From positions 1-48,578 of the forward strand of contig CALAJH010000055.1 of assembly GCA_937922655.1 (NCBI GenBank): 48,578 nucleotides of DNA, read 5' to 3'. Positions 27,513 to 35,221 of this stretch are shown in pieces. Under the pieces are notes generated by a model. The model did not search any database, was not told the DNA's origin, and saw nothing but the letters and a program-made list of their open reading frames with translations. The stretch is from an uncultured Bacteroidia bacterium. GTDB lineage: Bacteria; Bacteroidota; Bacteroidia; J057; CALAJH01. Each line of letters opens with the position of its first letter. The stretch's first letter is position 1. The position numbers and the translations under genes are program-made.

Positions 27513-28778
27513 ATGCGCCGTTTGTTTCTAAAATTTCCCTTCTTTTCGTTCGACGCATGGGAGGAGGTGTTCAAAAACCTTTGGAACTACCGCATGCGTG
27601 CGGGCCTGACGGCCTTCGGCGTTTTTTGGGGCGTGATGATGCTCGCCATTCTTCAGGGCGTAGGCAAAGGATTGGAAACCGGCACCATGCGGCTTTTCGG
27701 CGGTTTGGCCGTCAACAGCGTGTGGATGTGGGGCGGAAAAACGTCAATGGCCTACGGCGGAATGCAACCCGGCCGGCGCATCGTGCCCACCTTCGACGAC
27801 CTGCTGGCCGTTAAAGAATTCGTTCCCGAAGTGCGCCACGTCTCCCCGCAAACGGGTATGCGCTCCGAATACAACGTTCATTACCTCGACCGCAACGGTA
27901 ATTTCGTCATCCATGGTATGCTCCCGGAATTTACCCACATACAGGCCGTCAACGTGGTCAAAGGGCGGTTTCTCAACCCCATCGACGTCAATGAAAGACG
28001 AAAAGTATGCGTCATTGGACTTCAGACCGCGGAAATACTTTTTCACAAAGAGAATCCGATAGGCAAATATCTGAAAATCAACGGCATTCCTTTTTTGGTG
28101 GTGGGATTGATGAAGGCGCGGAAAATCGGCGTGGCCTCGGAACAAGAAAACCAACGCATCTATTTGCCCTATACCACGATGGACGCGACGTTCAATTTGG
28201 GCAATAAAGTTTATTTTTTCGGCGCCGCCGCGCACAAGGGCGTTTCGGGAACGAAACTTTCGGAAAAACTTCGTCGCTTCATGGCCAAACGGCATCATTT
28301 TCATCCCGACGACCCCCAAGCCGTCGGCATAGAAAACACCGAAACCGATTACAACAACCTTAACGGACTCTTTGCCGCCTTGAGAATTTTTACGTTCGTC
28401 GTAGGCACGGGAACGCTCTTGGCGGGCATGGTGGGGGTAAGCAACGTCATGCTGATAAGCGTCAAAGAACGAACGCGCGAAATCGGGGTAAAAAAAGCCT
28501 TGGGGGCGCGAAACGGCTACATTATCTCTTTGATACTGATGGAAGCGCTGTGCATCACGTTTATTGCCGGCTATCTGGGATTGGCGGCGGGGTTTGCGGC
28601 GGTCGAAGGGATTTCGGCCCTCAATTTAGAGTCGGACTATTTCGCCGACGCACGCGTAGACTTGTGGACGACTGCGGCGGCGGTCGGGGCATTGACTCTT
28701 TCGGGCGTGACCGCGGGTTATTTGCCCGCCCGCCACGCCGCCGCCATCGACCCTATTCAAGCGTTGAGGTACGAATAA
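27513..28778 (+). CDS. MacB-like ABC transporter permease (FtsX/MacB family)
   Basis: 421 aa. The layout is typical MacB/LolC: an N-terminal transmembrane helix (MRAGLTAFGVFWGVMMLAIL, about 29-48), a periplasmic MacB core domain (about 55-270), and three C-terminal helices. These include GMVGVSNVMLISVKERTREI and GVKKALGAR, the family's ATPase-coupling motif. It ends LPARHAAAIDPIQALRYE, as most do. Such permeases mechanically drive efflux or lipoprotein release. No ATPase or membrane-fusion gene is adjacent. The start is three bases after mtnB, so it ends the DUF1573-mtnB transcript. Confidence 0.9.
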   Translation: MRRLFLKFPFFSFDAWEEVFKNLWNYRMRAGLTAFGVFWGVMMLAILQGVGKGLETGTMRLFGGLAVNSVWMWGGKTSMAYGGMQPGRRIVPTFDDLLAVKEFVPEVRHVSPQTGMRSEYNVHYLDRNGNFVIHGMLPEFTHIQAVNVVKGRFLNPIDVNERRKVCVIGLQTAEILFHKENPIGKYLKINGIPFLVVGLMKARKIGVASEQENQRIYLPYTTMDATFNLGNKVYFFGAAAHKGVSGTKLSEKLRRFMAKRHHFHPDDPQAVGIENTETDYNNLNGLFAALRIFTFVVGTGTLLAGMVGVSNVMLISVKERTREIGVKKALGARNGYIISLILMEALCITFIAGYLGLAAGFAAVEGISALNLESDYFADARVDLWTTAAAVGALTLSGVTAGYLPARHAAAIDPIQALRYE

Positions 28779-28826
28779 AACGCGACGTTGCCAACAAAAA
28801 GCTTCGTGGGTTTTGAAGTTTCGGCG

Positions 28827-28834
28827 TAATTTTG
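28827..28834 (+). promoter_or_regulatory. -7 box four bases before the ABC-3 permease start
   Basis: TAATTTTG fits the Bacteroidota -7 consensus, ends four bases before the GTG at 28839 and has a weak TTCG (28803-28806) 20 bases upstream. If used, the mRNA would start at or next to the start codon. Confidence 0.4.
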
Positions 28835-28838
28835 TGCC

Positions 28839-29681
28839 GTGAACGCCGACGATTTATGGATTGTTGCCATTGGCGGACTGACGGCGGCCACCTGCGCGTG
28901 GGTGGGAACCTTTTTAATGCTTCGGCGCATGACCCCGATGGGCGACGCCGTGGCACACAGTGTTTTGCCCGGGGTGGTTGGCGCCTTTTTGTTGGCGGAC
29001 GGCAGAAGCGGTCCCGCCATTTACCTTGGGGCGCTAACGGCGGGCTTGACCGCCGCCGCAATCATTGAGTTTTTACGTACGCGCGGCGGCATGAAACCCG
29101 ACGCCGCCATCGGCGTGGTTTTCACCGGCTTCTTTGCCGTCGGCGTGATGCTTTTGACCTCGTTCGCCGACGCCGTCGACCTCGACGTCGAATGCGTGCT
29201 CTTCGGCGAAATTGCCTATGCGCCCTTGGACGTATGGGCGCCGGGGGGCAAAGTATGGGGTCCGAAAGCTTTTTGGCAGGCCGCGGCAACGCTGACGTTG
29301 GTCGTCGGAGCCTTGACGACGATGTTCAAAGAATTGAAGCTCGTCTCTTTCGACGCCGATTTTGCGCAAAGCGTGGGTATGTCGCCCGACGTTTGGCGCT
29401 ACATATTAACGGCGTTGACGTCCGTTACGGTGGTAACGGCGCTGGAATCGGTGGGCGTGGTACTGGTCGCTTCGTTCTTGACGGCGTTGCCGGCGGCGGC
29501 CTATCTGCTAACCGGCAGGTTAAACGTACTTTTGGCCCTTGCCACGCTTTTCGGGATTTTGGCGGCGACCACGGGGTATTTTGCCGCAAGGGTTTTGAAC
29601 TGTTCGATAGCCGGCGCGATGGCGTCGGCCGCAGGAATCGTTTTTTTGTTGGCGTGGGCCGTTTGCCGTCGACGAAGATAA
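28839..29681 (+). CDS. Zinc/manganese-type ABC transporter permease (ABC-3 family)
   Basis: 280 aa with about eight hydrophobic helices. Family features include GTFLMLRRMTPMGDAVAHSV and LPGVV, LDVECVLFGEI, and the coupling segment ESVGVVLVASFLTALPAAAA-like (VGVVLVASFLTALPAAAYLL). It matches the ZnuB/MntB inner-membrane subunits that import Zn, Mn or Fe. The partner ATPase and solute-binding protein are not next to it, so it is an orphan permease here. The GTG at 28839 is chosen because it is the only start before the first helix and sits directly after a -7 box. It is 60 bases past the MacB-like gene. Confidence 0.88.
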   Translation: MNADDLWIVAIGGLTAATCAWVGTFLMLRRMTPMGDAVAHSVLPGVVGAFLLADGRSGPAIYLGALTAGLTAAAIIEFLRTRGGMKPDAAIGVVFTGFFAVGVMLLTSFADAVDLDVECVLFGEIAYAPLDVWAPGGKVWGPKAFWQAAATLTLVVGALTTMFKELKLVSFDADFAQSVGMSPDVWRYILTALTSVTVVTALESVGVVLVASFLTALPAAAYLLTGRLNVLLALATLFGILAATTGYFAARVLNCSIAGAMASAAGIVFLLAWAVCRRRR

Positions 29682-29703
29682 TCCCGCACAAACCAACGTG
29701 CGG

Positions 29704-31074
29704 TCACTCCCCCCGGTTGAGGCCGTAACGCTCGATTTTACCGTGCAAATGGCTGCGTTGGATGTCTATTTCCTCGGCCGTTTTGCTGATGTTCCAGCCG
29801 TTTTTACGCAACTTAAACTCGATAAACTCTTTTTCCGCGTAATTTTTGAAGTCTTGGAGCGTAGTGAAACGCTCAAAAAGAGCGTCCATATTTGCAAGAG
29901 CGGAATTGGACGAACGCTCTTCGCCAACGTTGGCGCTTACGTCTTCTTTGGTAATTTCCTTGCCGGAAAAAATCACCAGCCGTTCGACGACGTTGCGCAG
30001 TTCGCGGATGTTGCCCGTCCACGGCAAGGCGGCAAGAGCGGCGGCGGCGGCGGGAGTGAGCGTTTTTTCGGCCACGCCGTATTCCGCGCAGATTTCCGAA
30101 AGAAAGTGCCGGGCAAGCAAGGGGACGTCGTCGCGGCGCTCGGCAAGCGAAGGTACGCGAATAATCACCACGCTTAAACGGTGGTAAAGGTCTTCGCGAA
30201 AATTTCCTTTTTGGATTTCTTCCGGCAAGTTTTTGTTGGTTGCGGCCACAACCCGAACGTTGACGGCAATGTCCTTGTCTCCGCCAACGCGCGTGATTTT
30301 GTTTTCTTGGAGCGCACGCAGGACTTTGGCCTGAGCCGAAGGACTCATGTCGCCGATTTCGTCCAAAAAGAGGGTGCCGCCGTCGGCTTGTTCAAATTTT
30401 CCGATGCGCTGTTTGACGGCCGAAGTAAAAGCGCCTTTTTCGTGGCCAAAGAGTTCGCTTTCGATAAGTTCCGAGGGGATGGCGGCGCAATTGACTTCAA
30501 CGATGGGGCCGTTGGCACGGGCGCTTTTTTCGTGAATCCATCGGGCGACCAACTCTTTTCCCGCACCGTTGGGCCCCGTAATAAGAACGCGGGCCTCGGT
30601 CGGGGCCACTTTGTCTATCGTTTCGCGGATTTTTTTCATCGCCGGAGATTCGCCGACCATTTCCCTGACGCGGGCGACTTTTCGTTTGAGTACGCGGGTT
30701 TCGCGAACGAGGTTGGATTTGTCGAGGGCGTTGCGAATCGAAACGAGCAGACGATTAAGGTCGGGGGGTTTTTCGATAAAATCGTAAGCGCCTTTACGGG
30801 TTGCTTCCACGGCCGTTTCTATCGTTCCGTGACCGGAAATCATGATGAACTGGGTTTCCAGACGCATTTCCGCCGCTTTGGAAAGGACTTCGAGACCGTC
30901 GGCCTTGGGCATTTTGACGTCGCAAAGGGCCACGTCGTACTTTTTTTTGCCCAGCATTTCCAAGCCGGCCATGCCGTCGGGCGCCTCGTCGACCTCAAAG
31001 CCCTCGAACTCCAAAATTTCCCGAAGCGTCAGGCGAATGTTTTTTTCGTCGTCGATAATCAGTACCGAGGCCAT
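29704..31074 (-). CDS. NtrC-family sigma-54-type response regulator
   Basis: 456 aa. A receiver domain (1-120) has phospho-acceptor Asp52 in VALCDVKMP. An AAA+ domain (about 140-370) has Walker A as GPNGAGKE (167-174, instead of GESGTGKE), Walker B LFLDEIGD (235-242) and arginine-finger region [12 protein letters not shown]. The sigma-54 contact loop is GAFTSA (214-219) rather than GAFTGA. A Fis-type helix-turn-helix ([20 protein letters not shown], about 429-448) closes it. It should activate transcription on phosphorylation by an unknown kinase; none is adjacent. The ATG lies one base past the frr stop, so it is translated from the frr transcript. Confidence 0.92.
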   Translation of the reverse strand: MASVLIIDDEKNIRLTLREILEFEGFEVDEAPDGMAGLEMLGKKKYDVALCDVKMPKADGLEVLSKAAEMRLETQFIMISGHGTIETAVEATRKGAYDFIEKPPDLNRLLVSIRNALDKSNLVRETRVLKRKVARVREMVGESPAMKKIRETIDKVAPTEARVLITGPNGAGKELVARWIHEKSARANGPIVEVNCAAIPSELIESELFGHEKGAFTSAVKQRIGKFEQADGGTLFLDEIGDMSPSAQAKVLRALQENKITRVGGDKDIAVNVRVVAATNKNLPEEIQKGNFREDLYHRLSVVIIRVPSLAERRDDVPLLARHFLSEICAEYGVAEKTLTPAAAAALAALPWTGNIRELRNVVERLVIFSGKEITKEDVSANVGEERSSNSALANMDALFERFTTLQDFKNYAEKEFIEFKLRKNGWNISKTAEEIDIQRSHLHGKIERYGLNRGE

Positions 31075-31075
31075 C

Positions 31076-31633
31076 TTAGAGTTTCATGATGTCCGCTTCT
31101 TTGGCGGCGAAAATTTTTTCCACCTCGGCAATGTATTTGTCGGTGGACTTTTGCACTTCGTTTTCGGCGGCTTTGATTTCGTCTTCGGAAACGCCCGATT
31201 TGGAAAGTTTTTTAAGTTGTTCGTTGTGTTCGCGGCGAAGGTTGCGAATGGCAACCCGGGCTTCCTCGGCGATTTCTTTGGCCTGTTTGACCAATTGCTT
31301 GCGACGCTCTTCGGTGAGCATCGGAAGCACGACGCGAATGACGATGCCGTCGTTTTGCGGATTGACCCCCAAGTTCGCCTCCATGATGGCTTTTTCTATG
31401 GGAGCGATATGCTTTTTCTCGAAAGGTTGAATGGTGAGCGTGCGTGCATCGACCACGGAAATCGTCGCCGCTTGACCGATGGGCGTGGGCGTGCCGTAAT
31501 AATCTATTTTTACGTTGTCGAAAATGACGGGCGAGGCTTTTCCCGCACGTACCTTGGTCAATTCGTGTTCAAAATGTTCGACCGATTTTTTCATGGCCGC
31601 GTCGGCGGCTTTCACCAATGTTTTTGTTTCCAT
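31076..31633 (-). CDS. frr: Ribosome recycling factor
   Basis: 185 aa, full length. The protein splits post-termination ribosomes together with EF-G. Conserved blocks are LTKVRAGKASPVIFDNVKID, YYGTPTPIGQAATISVVDAR, IQPFEKKHI, IEKAIMEANLGVNPQNDG and, at the end of the first helix-return, RRKQLVKQAKEIAEEARVAI. The usual upstream partner pyrH is absent from this window. It is followed after one base by the sigma-54-type regulator, an unusual companion. Confidence 0.96.
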   Translation of the reverse strand: METKTLVKAADAAMKKSVEHFEHELTKVRAGKASPVIFDNVKIDYYGTPTPIGQAATISVVDARTLTIQPFEKKHIAPIEKAIMEANLGVNPQNDGIVIRVVLPMLTEERRKQLVKQAKEIAEEARVAIRNLRREHNEQLKKLSKSGVSEDEIKAAENEVQKSTDKYIAEVEKIFAAKEADIMKL

Positions 31634-31843
31634 TCGTTGCGTGGGTTTGAACGTTTTCGGTTAAGCAAAAAGCGTGCGAAAACGCAAACGCAAATATCGA
31701 AAATTATTTCGTCTATAATCAAAAAGTGCAAAGCCGAGCCGGACAAGGGCGGGAACCCGTCCCGTCGCACTTCGTCCCCCCGTTTCCACGCTTGGTCTTG
31801 CACAAGAAAACGACCGATTAACATCCGCGACCCAAAAAATGCG

Positions 31844-31851
31844 TAAATTTG
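31844..31851 (+). promoter_or_regulatory. -7 box four bases before purH start
   Basis: TAAATTTG is followed by four bases and then the purH ATG (31856). No clear TTTG -33 box was found about 20 bases upstream. The spacing implies a leaderless or near-leaderless mRNA. Confidence 0.4.
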
Positions 31852-31855
31852 CGTT

Positions 31856-33430
31856 ATGGAAACACCCATAAAATCCGCCCTCGTTTCTTGCTACGACAAA
31901 ACGGGCCTCGAAGAGCCGATTGAATGTCTCAACGAATTGGGGGTACGGCTTTACGCCACGGGCGGGACGGCGGATTTTATTCGCAGCATGGACTGCATGG
32001 TCGAGGAAATTGGGGATTTGACGGGGTTTCCCGCCATTCTCGGCGGTCGGGTAAAAACTTTACACCCGAGCATTTTCGGCGGAATATTGGCCGTACGCAC
32101 CTCGCCCGAGCATCAAAGCGAACTCGAAAAACACGGCATCGACACCTTCGATTTGGTCATCGTCGACGTTTATCCCTTTGCCGAAGCCGTCGATAGGATA
32201 CACGAAATCGGCGAGGAGGCGTTAATCGAACTCATCGACATCGGCGGGGTTTCGTTGTTGCGAGCGGCGGCGAAGAATTATCGCCACGTGGCCGCCGTCC
32301 CCGGGGCTGCCTTTTATCAACCGCTGGTCAAACTGCTTAAAACGCAAAACGGAGGGCTGACGCTCAATCAACGCCGTTTTTTGGCCAAAAAAACGTTCAA
32401 CGTCGTCAGCGCCTACGATTCGTTGATATACCGGTACTTTGCGGAATCCCCCGGCCTCAACGACGCGCCCGACAACCTCGTTCTCAAAGAGGCCGTTCTG
32501 CCGCATTGGACCCTGCCCGGTTCACCCGTTGAAGGTCGCGCTTTGCGTTACGGCGAAAACCCCCACCAATTCGCTTGGTTTACGGGCAACCTCGACGCCC
32601 TGTTTTCCAAACTTTCCGGCAAAGCCTTTTCCTATAACAATCTGCTCGACCTCGACGCCGGCATTCGCCTGCTCAACGAGTTCGACGAAACAACGTTTCT
32701 TGTCGTCAAACACGGCAACGTTTGCGGTGCGGCCTCCGATACTTCGGTCGAAGCGGCGTGGGACAAAGCCTTGGCCGGCGACCCCGTTTCCGCCTTTGGC
32801 GGCGTACTGCTGACCAACGGCGAAATCCACTCCGCCACCGCAAAGAAAATCAACGACCAATTTTTTGAGGTTCTATTCGCCGCCAACTTCTCCGAAGAGG
32901 CTTTGCAAATTCTCTCGGCCAAACCCAATCGGATTTTACTCAAAAGCAAAAACGGCGCGTTGGAAAACGCCAAAGTCCGCACCGTCCTCAACGGCATGTT
33001 GGTTCAAGACGAGGATATGTTTATTTCCCAAACCGACCACCTCAAGACCGTTACCACCCGCGTCCCCAACGATCGTGAAATCGACGACCTGATTTTTGCC
33101 GAAAAAATCGCGAAACATTTAAAATCCAACGCCATTGCCGTAGCCAAAAACAAACAATTGATAGGCGCGGGTGCGGGACAGACTTCGCGCGTCGAAGCGG
33201 TAAGACACGCGCTCGAACGCGCCCAACGCCACGGATTTTCCCTTACGGGAGCCGTACTTGCTTCCGACGCCTTTTTCCCCTTCCCCGACAGCATTCAAAT
33301 GGCCCACGAAGTGGGCGTCGAAGTTTTCATTCAGCCCGGCGGCTCGATTCGAGACAACGAAAGCATCGATTATTGCGAAAAAAACGAATTGTGCATGGTC
33401 TTTACGGGCGTTCGGCATTTCCGGCATTAA
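31856..33430 (+). CDS. purH: Bifunctional AICAR formyltransferase / IMP cyclohydrolase
   Basis: 524 aa, the normal size. It catalyses the last two steps of IMP synthesis. The N-terminal cyclohydrolase domain (about 1-195) shows SCYDKTGLE, LYATGGTADFI, GRVKTLHPSIFGGIL and VVDVYPF. The C-terminal transformylase domain has RYGENPHQ, the catalytic KHGNVCGAA, DPVSAFGGV, GAGAGQTSRVEAV and LASDAFFPFPDSI, and ends IQPGGSIRDNE ... CMVFTGVRHFRH. All motifs are intact. It is monocistronic with a -7 box immediately upstream. Confidence 0.97.
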   Translation: METPIKSALVSCYDKTGLEEPIECLNELGVRLYATGGTADFIRSMDCMVEEIGDLTGFPAILGGRVKTLHPSIFGGILAVRTSPEHQSELEKHGIDTFDLVIVDVYPFAEAVDRIHEIGEEALIELIDIGGVSLLRAAAKNYRHVAAVPGAAFYQPLVKLLKTQNGGLTLNQRRFLAKKTFNVVSAYDSLIYRYFAESPGLNDAPDNLVLKEAVLPHWTLPGSPVEGRALRYGENPHQFAWFTGNLDALFSKLSGKAFSYNNLLDLDAGIRLLNEFDETTFLVVKHGNVCGAASDTSVEAAWDKALAGDPVSAFGGVLLTNGEIHSATAKKINDQFFEVLFAANFSEEALQILSAKPNRILLKSKNGALENAKVRTVLNGMLVQDEDMFISQTDHLKTVTTRVPNDREIDDLIFAEKIAKHLKSNAIAVAKNKQLIGAGAGQTSRVEAVRHALERAQRHGFSLTGAVLASDAFFPFPDSIQMAHEVGVEVFIQPGGSIRDNESIDYCEKNELCMVFTGVRHFRH

Positions 33431-33565
33431 TCGACCCGATTGATTTACGGTTCAAATTAGTTTCTTTATTGACGGAGAACGGACGTTTGCGCCGCTTGGC
33501 CTACCCTCCCGATTAAACGTTGGTCCACAAAACAAAACGAAGAAGCGTGCCGAATCCCGGGCGGG

Positions 33566-34300
33566 CTACGATTCCGACGTTGGGATTTCTGCCGGGCGGC
33601 GCGGGCCGATTTCGGTATAACGTTTGGGATAATCGGGCGGCACGCGCATATCGACCGACTCGCCCGAGGGCACAATGACGCAAAGTCCTTTTTTCAACGC
33701 ATAATTGACCAACGACGGTTCGGCGACCATCGCGGCTATCGCGCCGTAAAGGCGGGTGTCGGCAAACGCACGCGACGGATATTTTTTCATCGTTTCCAAA
33801 CGTTGCAGATGCTCGTCGATGTCGTCCTTTCTCAATCGGTTTTTCACTTCGACGGCAACGGAAACCGTATCGTTGACCAATAGCAAATCCACTTCCGCTA
33901 CAATTTGCCGACGCTCGTCGGTAACTTTGACGTGATGCATCACTTCGCGCAAATCCCAGTTGAATTGCGAAAAAAGCTTCAAAACGGCAGGCGCGACCTG
34001 TTCCTCGGCAAACAAGCCCAAAACGTCGGTAATTTCGGCGATTTTTTTATTCGTTGCGGCCAAGGCCTTGTCCCAATTTTTTTCCCATTCCTTGCGCTCT
34101 CGTTCGCGTTCCTTGCGCTCTTTTTCCATTTGAGCCTCGCGTTCCTTACGCTCTTTTTCCATTTGAGCCTCGCGTTGAAGACGTTCGGCTTCCAAACGCC
34201 TGACCAACGCTTGGTTTTCCTTTTGGTTTTGGCGAAACAGCTCCCACGTTTCCGCAATCAACGCCATCACCTTTTCATAACTTACCGTTTCCTTTTCCAT
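33566..34300 (-). CDS. Coiled-coil protein with PD-(D/E)XK-like domain (DUF3782-like)
   Basis: 244 aa. Residues about 25-85 are a highly charged coiled coil with the repeated unit AQMEKERKERE. The C-terminal half (about 95-225) contains AEVDLLLVNDTVSVAVEVKN, an E-x-D ... E-V-K pattern typical of the PD-(D/E)XK nuclease fold. The order coiled coil then nuclease-like fold is that of the DUF3782 family, common in cyanobacteria and some Bacteroidota, function unknown. No methylase or other restriction partner is adjacent. A -7 box TATATTTG (34312-34305 on minus) stands four bases before the ATG. Confidence 0.75.
   Translation of the reverse strand: MEKETVSYEKVMALIAETWELFRQNQKENQALVRRLEAERLQREAQMEKERKEREAQMEKERKERERERKEWEKNWDKALAATNKKIAEITDVLGLFAEEQVAPAVLKLFSQFNWDLREVMHHVKVTDERRQIVAEVDLLLVNDTVSVAVEVKNRLRKDDIDEHLQRLETMKKYPSRAFADTRLYGAIAAMVAEPSLVNYALKKGLCVIVPSGESVDMRVPPDYPKRYTEIGPRRPAEIPTSES
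34111..34176 (-). repeat. 33-base tandem repeat inside the coiled-coil gene
   Basis: Two copies of a 33-base unit (34111-34143 and 34144-34176) differ at one base (G34115/A34148). They encode 11 residues each, AQMEKERKERE in register. A shortened, diverged third unit lies at about 34090-34110. Recent slippage or unequal crossing-over is likely, and the copy number may vary between strains. Confidence 0.85.
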
Positions 34301-34304
34301 AGTG

Positions 34305-34312
34305 CAAATATA
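34305..34312 (-). promoter_or_regulatory. -7 box four bases before the coiled-coil gene start
   Basis: On minus, TATATTTG (34312-34305) precedes the ATG at 34300 by four bases. A TTTTG lies about 22 bases further upstream (34339-34335), slightly long spacing for a -33 box. Confidence 0.4.
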
Positions 34313-34429
34313 AACAAAAACGTATATTTCGCCTCAAAACCCAACCTTATTTCCGTCGTTTTCATATCGAATGAATAACCCCCGAATGCGTCGACCAAAG
34401 GTATAAGCATGAGCCGGAATGGCAACGAA

Positions 34430-35212
34430 TCAAAGTCCGTCACGCGAGAAGCGACGACGGCGTTCTTCGCATGGGAAGTTTGACTCCGCCGCCATTCGCG
34501 CAAATTCCTCGACGCTCAAATTTTCGGCACGCAACCCTCGCCATTCCATGGGTACGATTTGCGACAAGCCCGCCGATTTCATGGCGTTGAACAGGGTTTT
34601 ACGCCGTTGATTGAACGCCGCTTTAACCACCGTTTTCAACGCTTCGAATCCGTCGCCGGAAACGGCGTTCCGAATCAATCGAACGACGGCGCTATCGACC
34701 TTCGGCGGCGGAACGAACGCGCCCGGTTTAACGGCAAACAAATATTCAACATCGTAATAACGGCCCAACAATACGCTCAACACGCCATATTCTTTACTGC
34801 CCGGCGCCGCCGCAATGCGTCGCGCCACCTCTTTTTGCACCATAAACACCGCTTCGCGAACCTTATTTCGATTTTCCAACAACTTAAAAAATATCGGAGA
34901 AGAAATATTGTATGGCAAATTGCCGCACCAATACTGCGCCGAAACCGTCGTTTTCAATACGTCGGCGTGAACGATTTGGATTTGCGGAAAATCCCGGGAC
35001 AACAAAGGCACGAGCTCCGCGTCGGTTTCGACGACAACCAACGAACGCGTTTTAGCGATTAAAAAACGGGTGAGCGCTCCGCGTCCGGGGCCGATTTCCA
35101 GAAGCGTTTCCTCGGTGGAGGGCCGAACGGCGTCGGCAATTCGGGCCAATACTCTTTCGTCATGCAAAAAATGTTGGCCCAAAAATTTTTTGGGTTTGGG
35201 AAAGGTTCGCAC
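34430..35212 (-). CDS. rsmA: 16S rRNA dimethyladenosine transferase (KsgA)
   Basis: 260 aa. It dimethylates A1518 and A1519 in the 3' helix of 16S rRNA during 30S maturation. The N-terminus KKFLGQHFLHDERVL is characteristic. SAM-binding LLEIGPGRGALTRFL follows, then catalytic NLPYNISSPIFF (motif IV), and VPPPKVDSAVVRL in the C-terminal lobe. A GTG at 35212 is used because it gives the conserved N-terminus and the ninth base upstream ends the preceding gene. It follows the beta-propeller/dockerin gene on the same strand after a nine-base gap, so they may share a transcript. Confidence 0.96.
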   Translation of the reverse strand: MRTFPKPKKFLGQHFLHDERVLARIADAVRPSTEETLLEIGPGRGALTRFLIAKTRSLVVVETDAELVPLLSRDFPQIQIVHADVLKTTVSAQYWCGNLPYNISSPIFFKLLENRNKVREAVFMVQKEVARRIAAAPGSKEYGVLSVLLGRYYDVEYLFAVKPGAFVPPPKVDSAVVRLIRNAVSGDGFEALKTVVKAAFNQRRKTLFNAMKSAGLSQIVPMEWRGLRAENLSVEEFARMAAESNFPCEERRRRFSRDGL

Positions 35213-35221
35213 GCCCGAGGG

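Noticed and set aside
29684-29703. CCGCAC/GTGCGG hairpin between the ABC-3 permease and the regulator
   Set aside because: A six-pair stem without a T-run on either strand; too weak to call a terminator.
34111-34176. 33-base tandem repeat considered as a CRISPR remnant
   Set aside because: The copies abut without spacers and keep the coiled-coil heptads in frame, so it is a protein-coding repeat.
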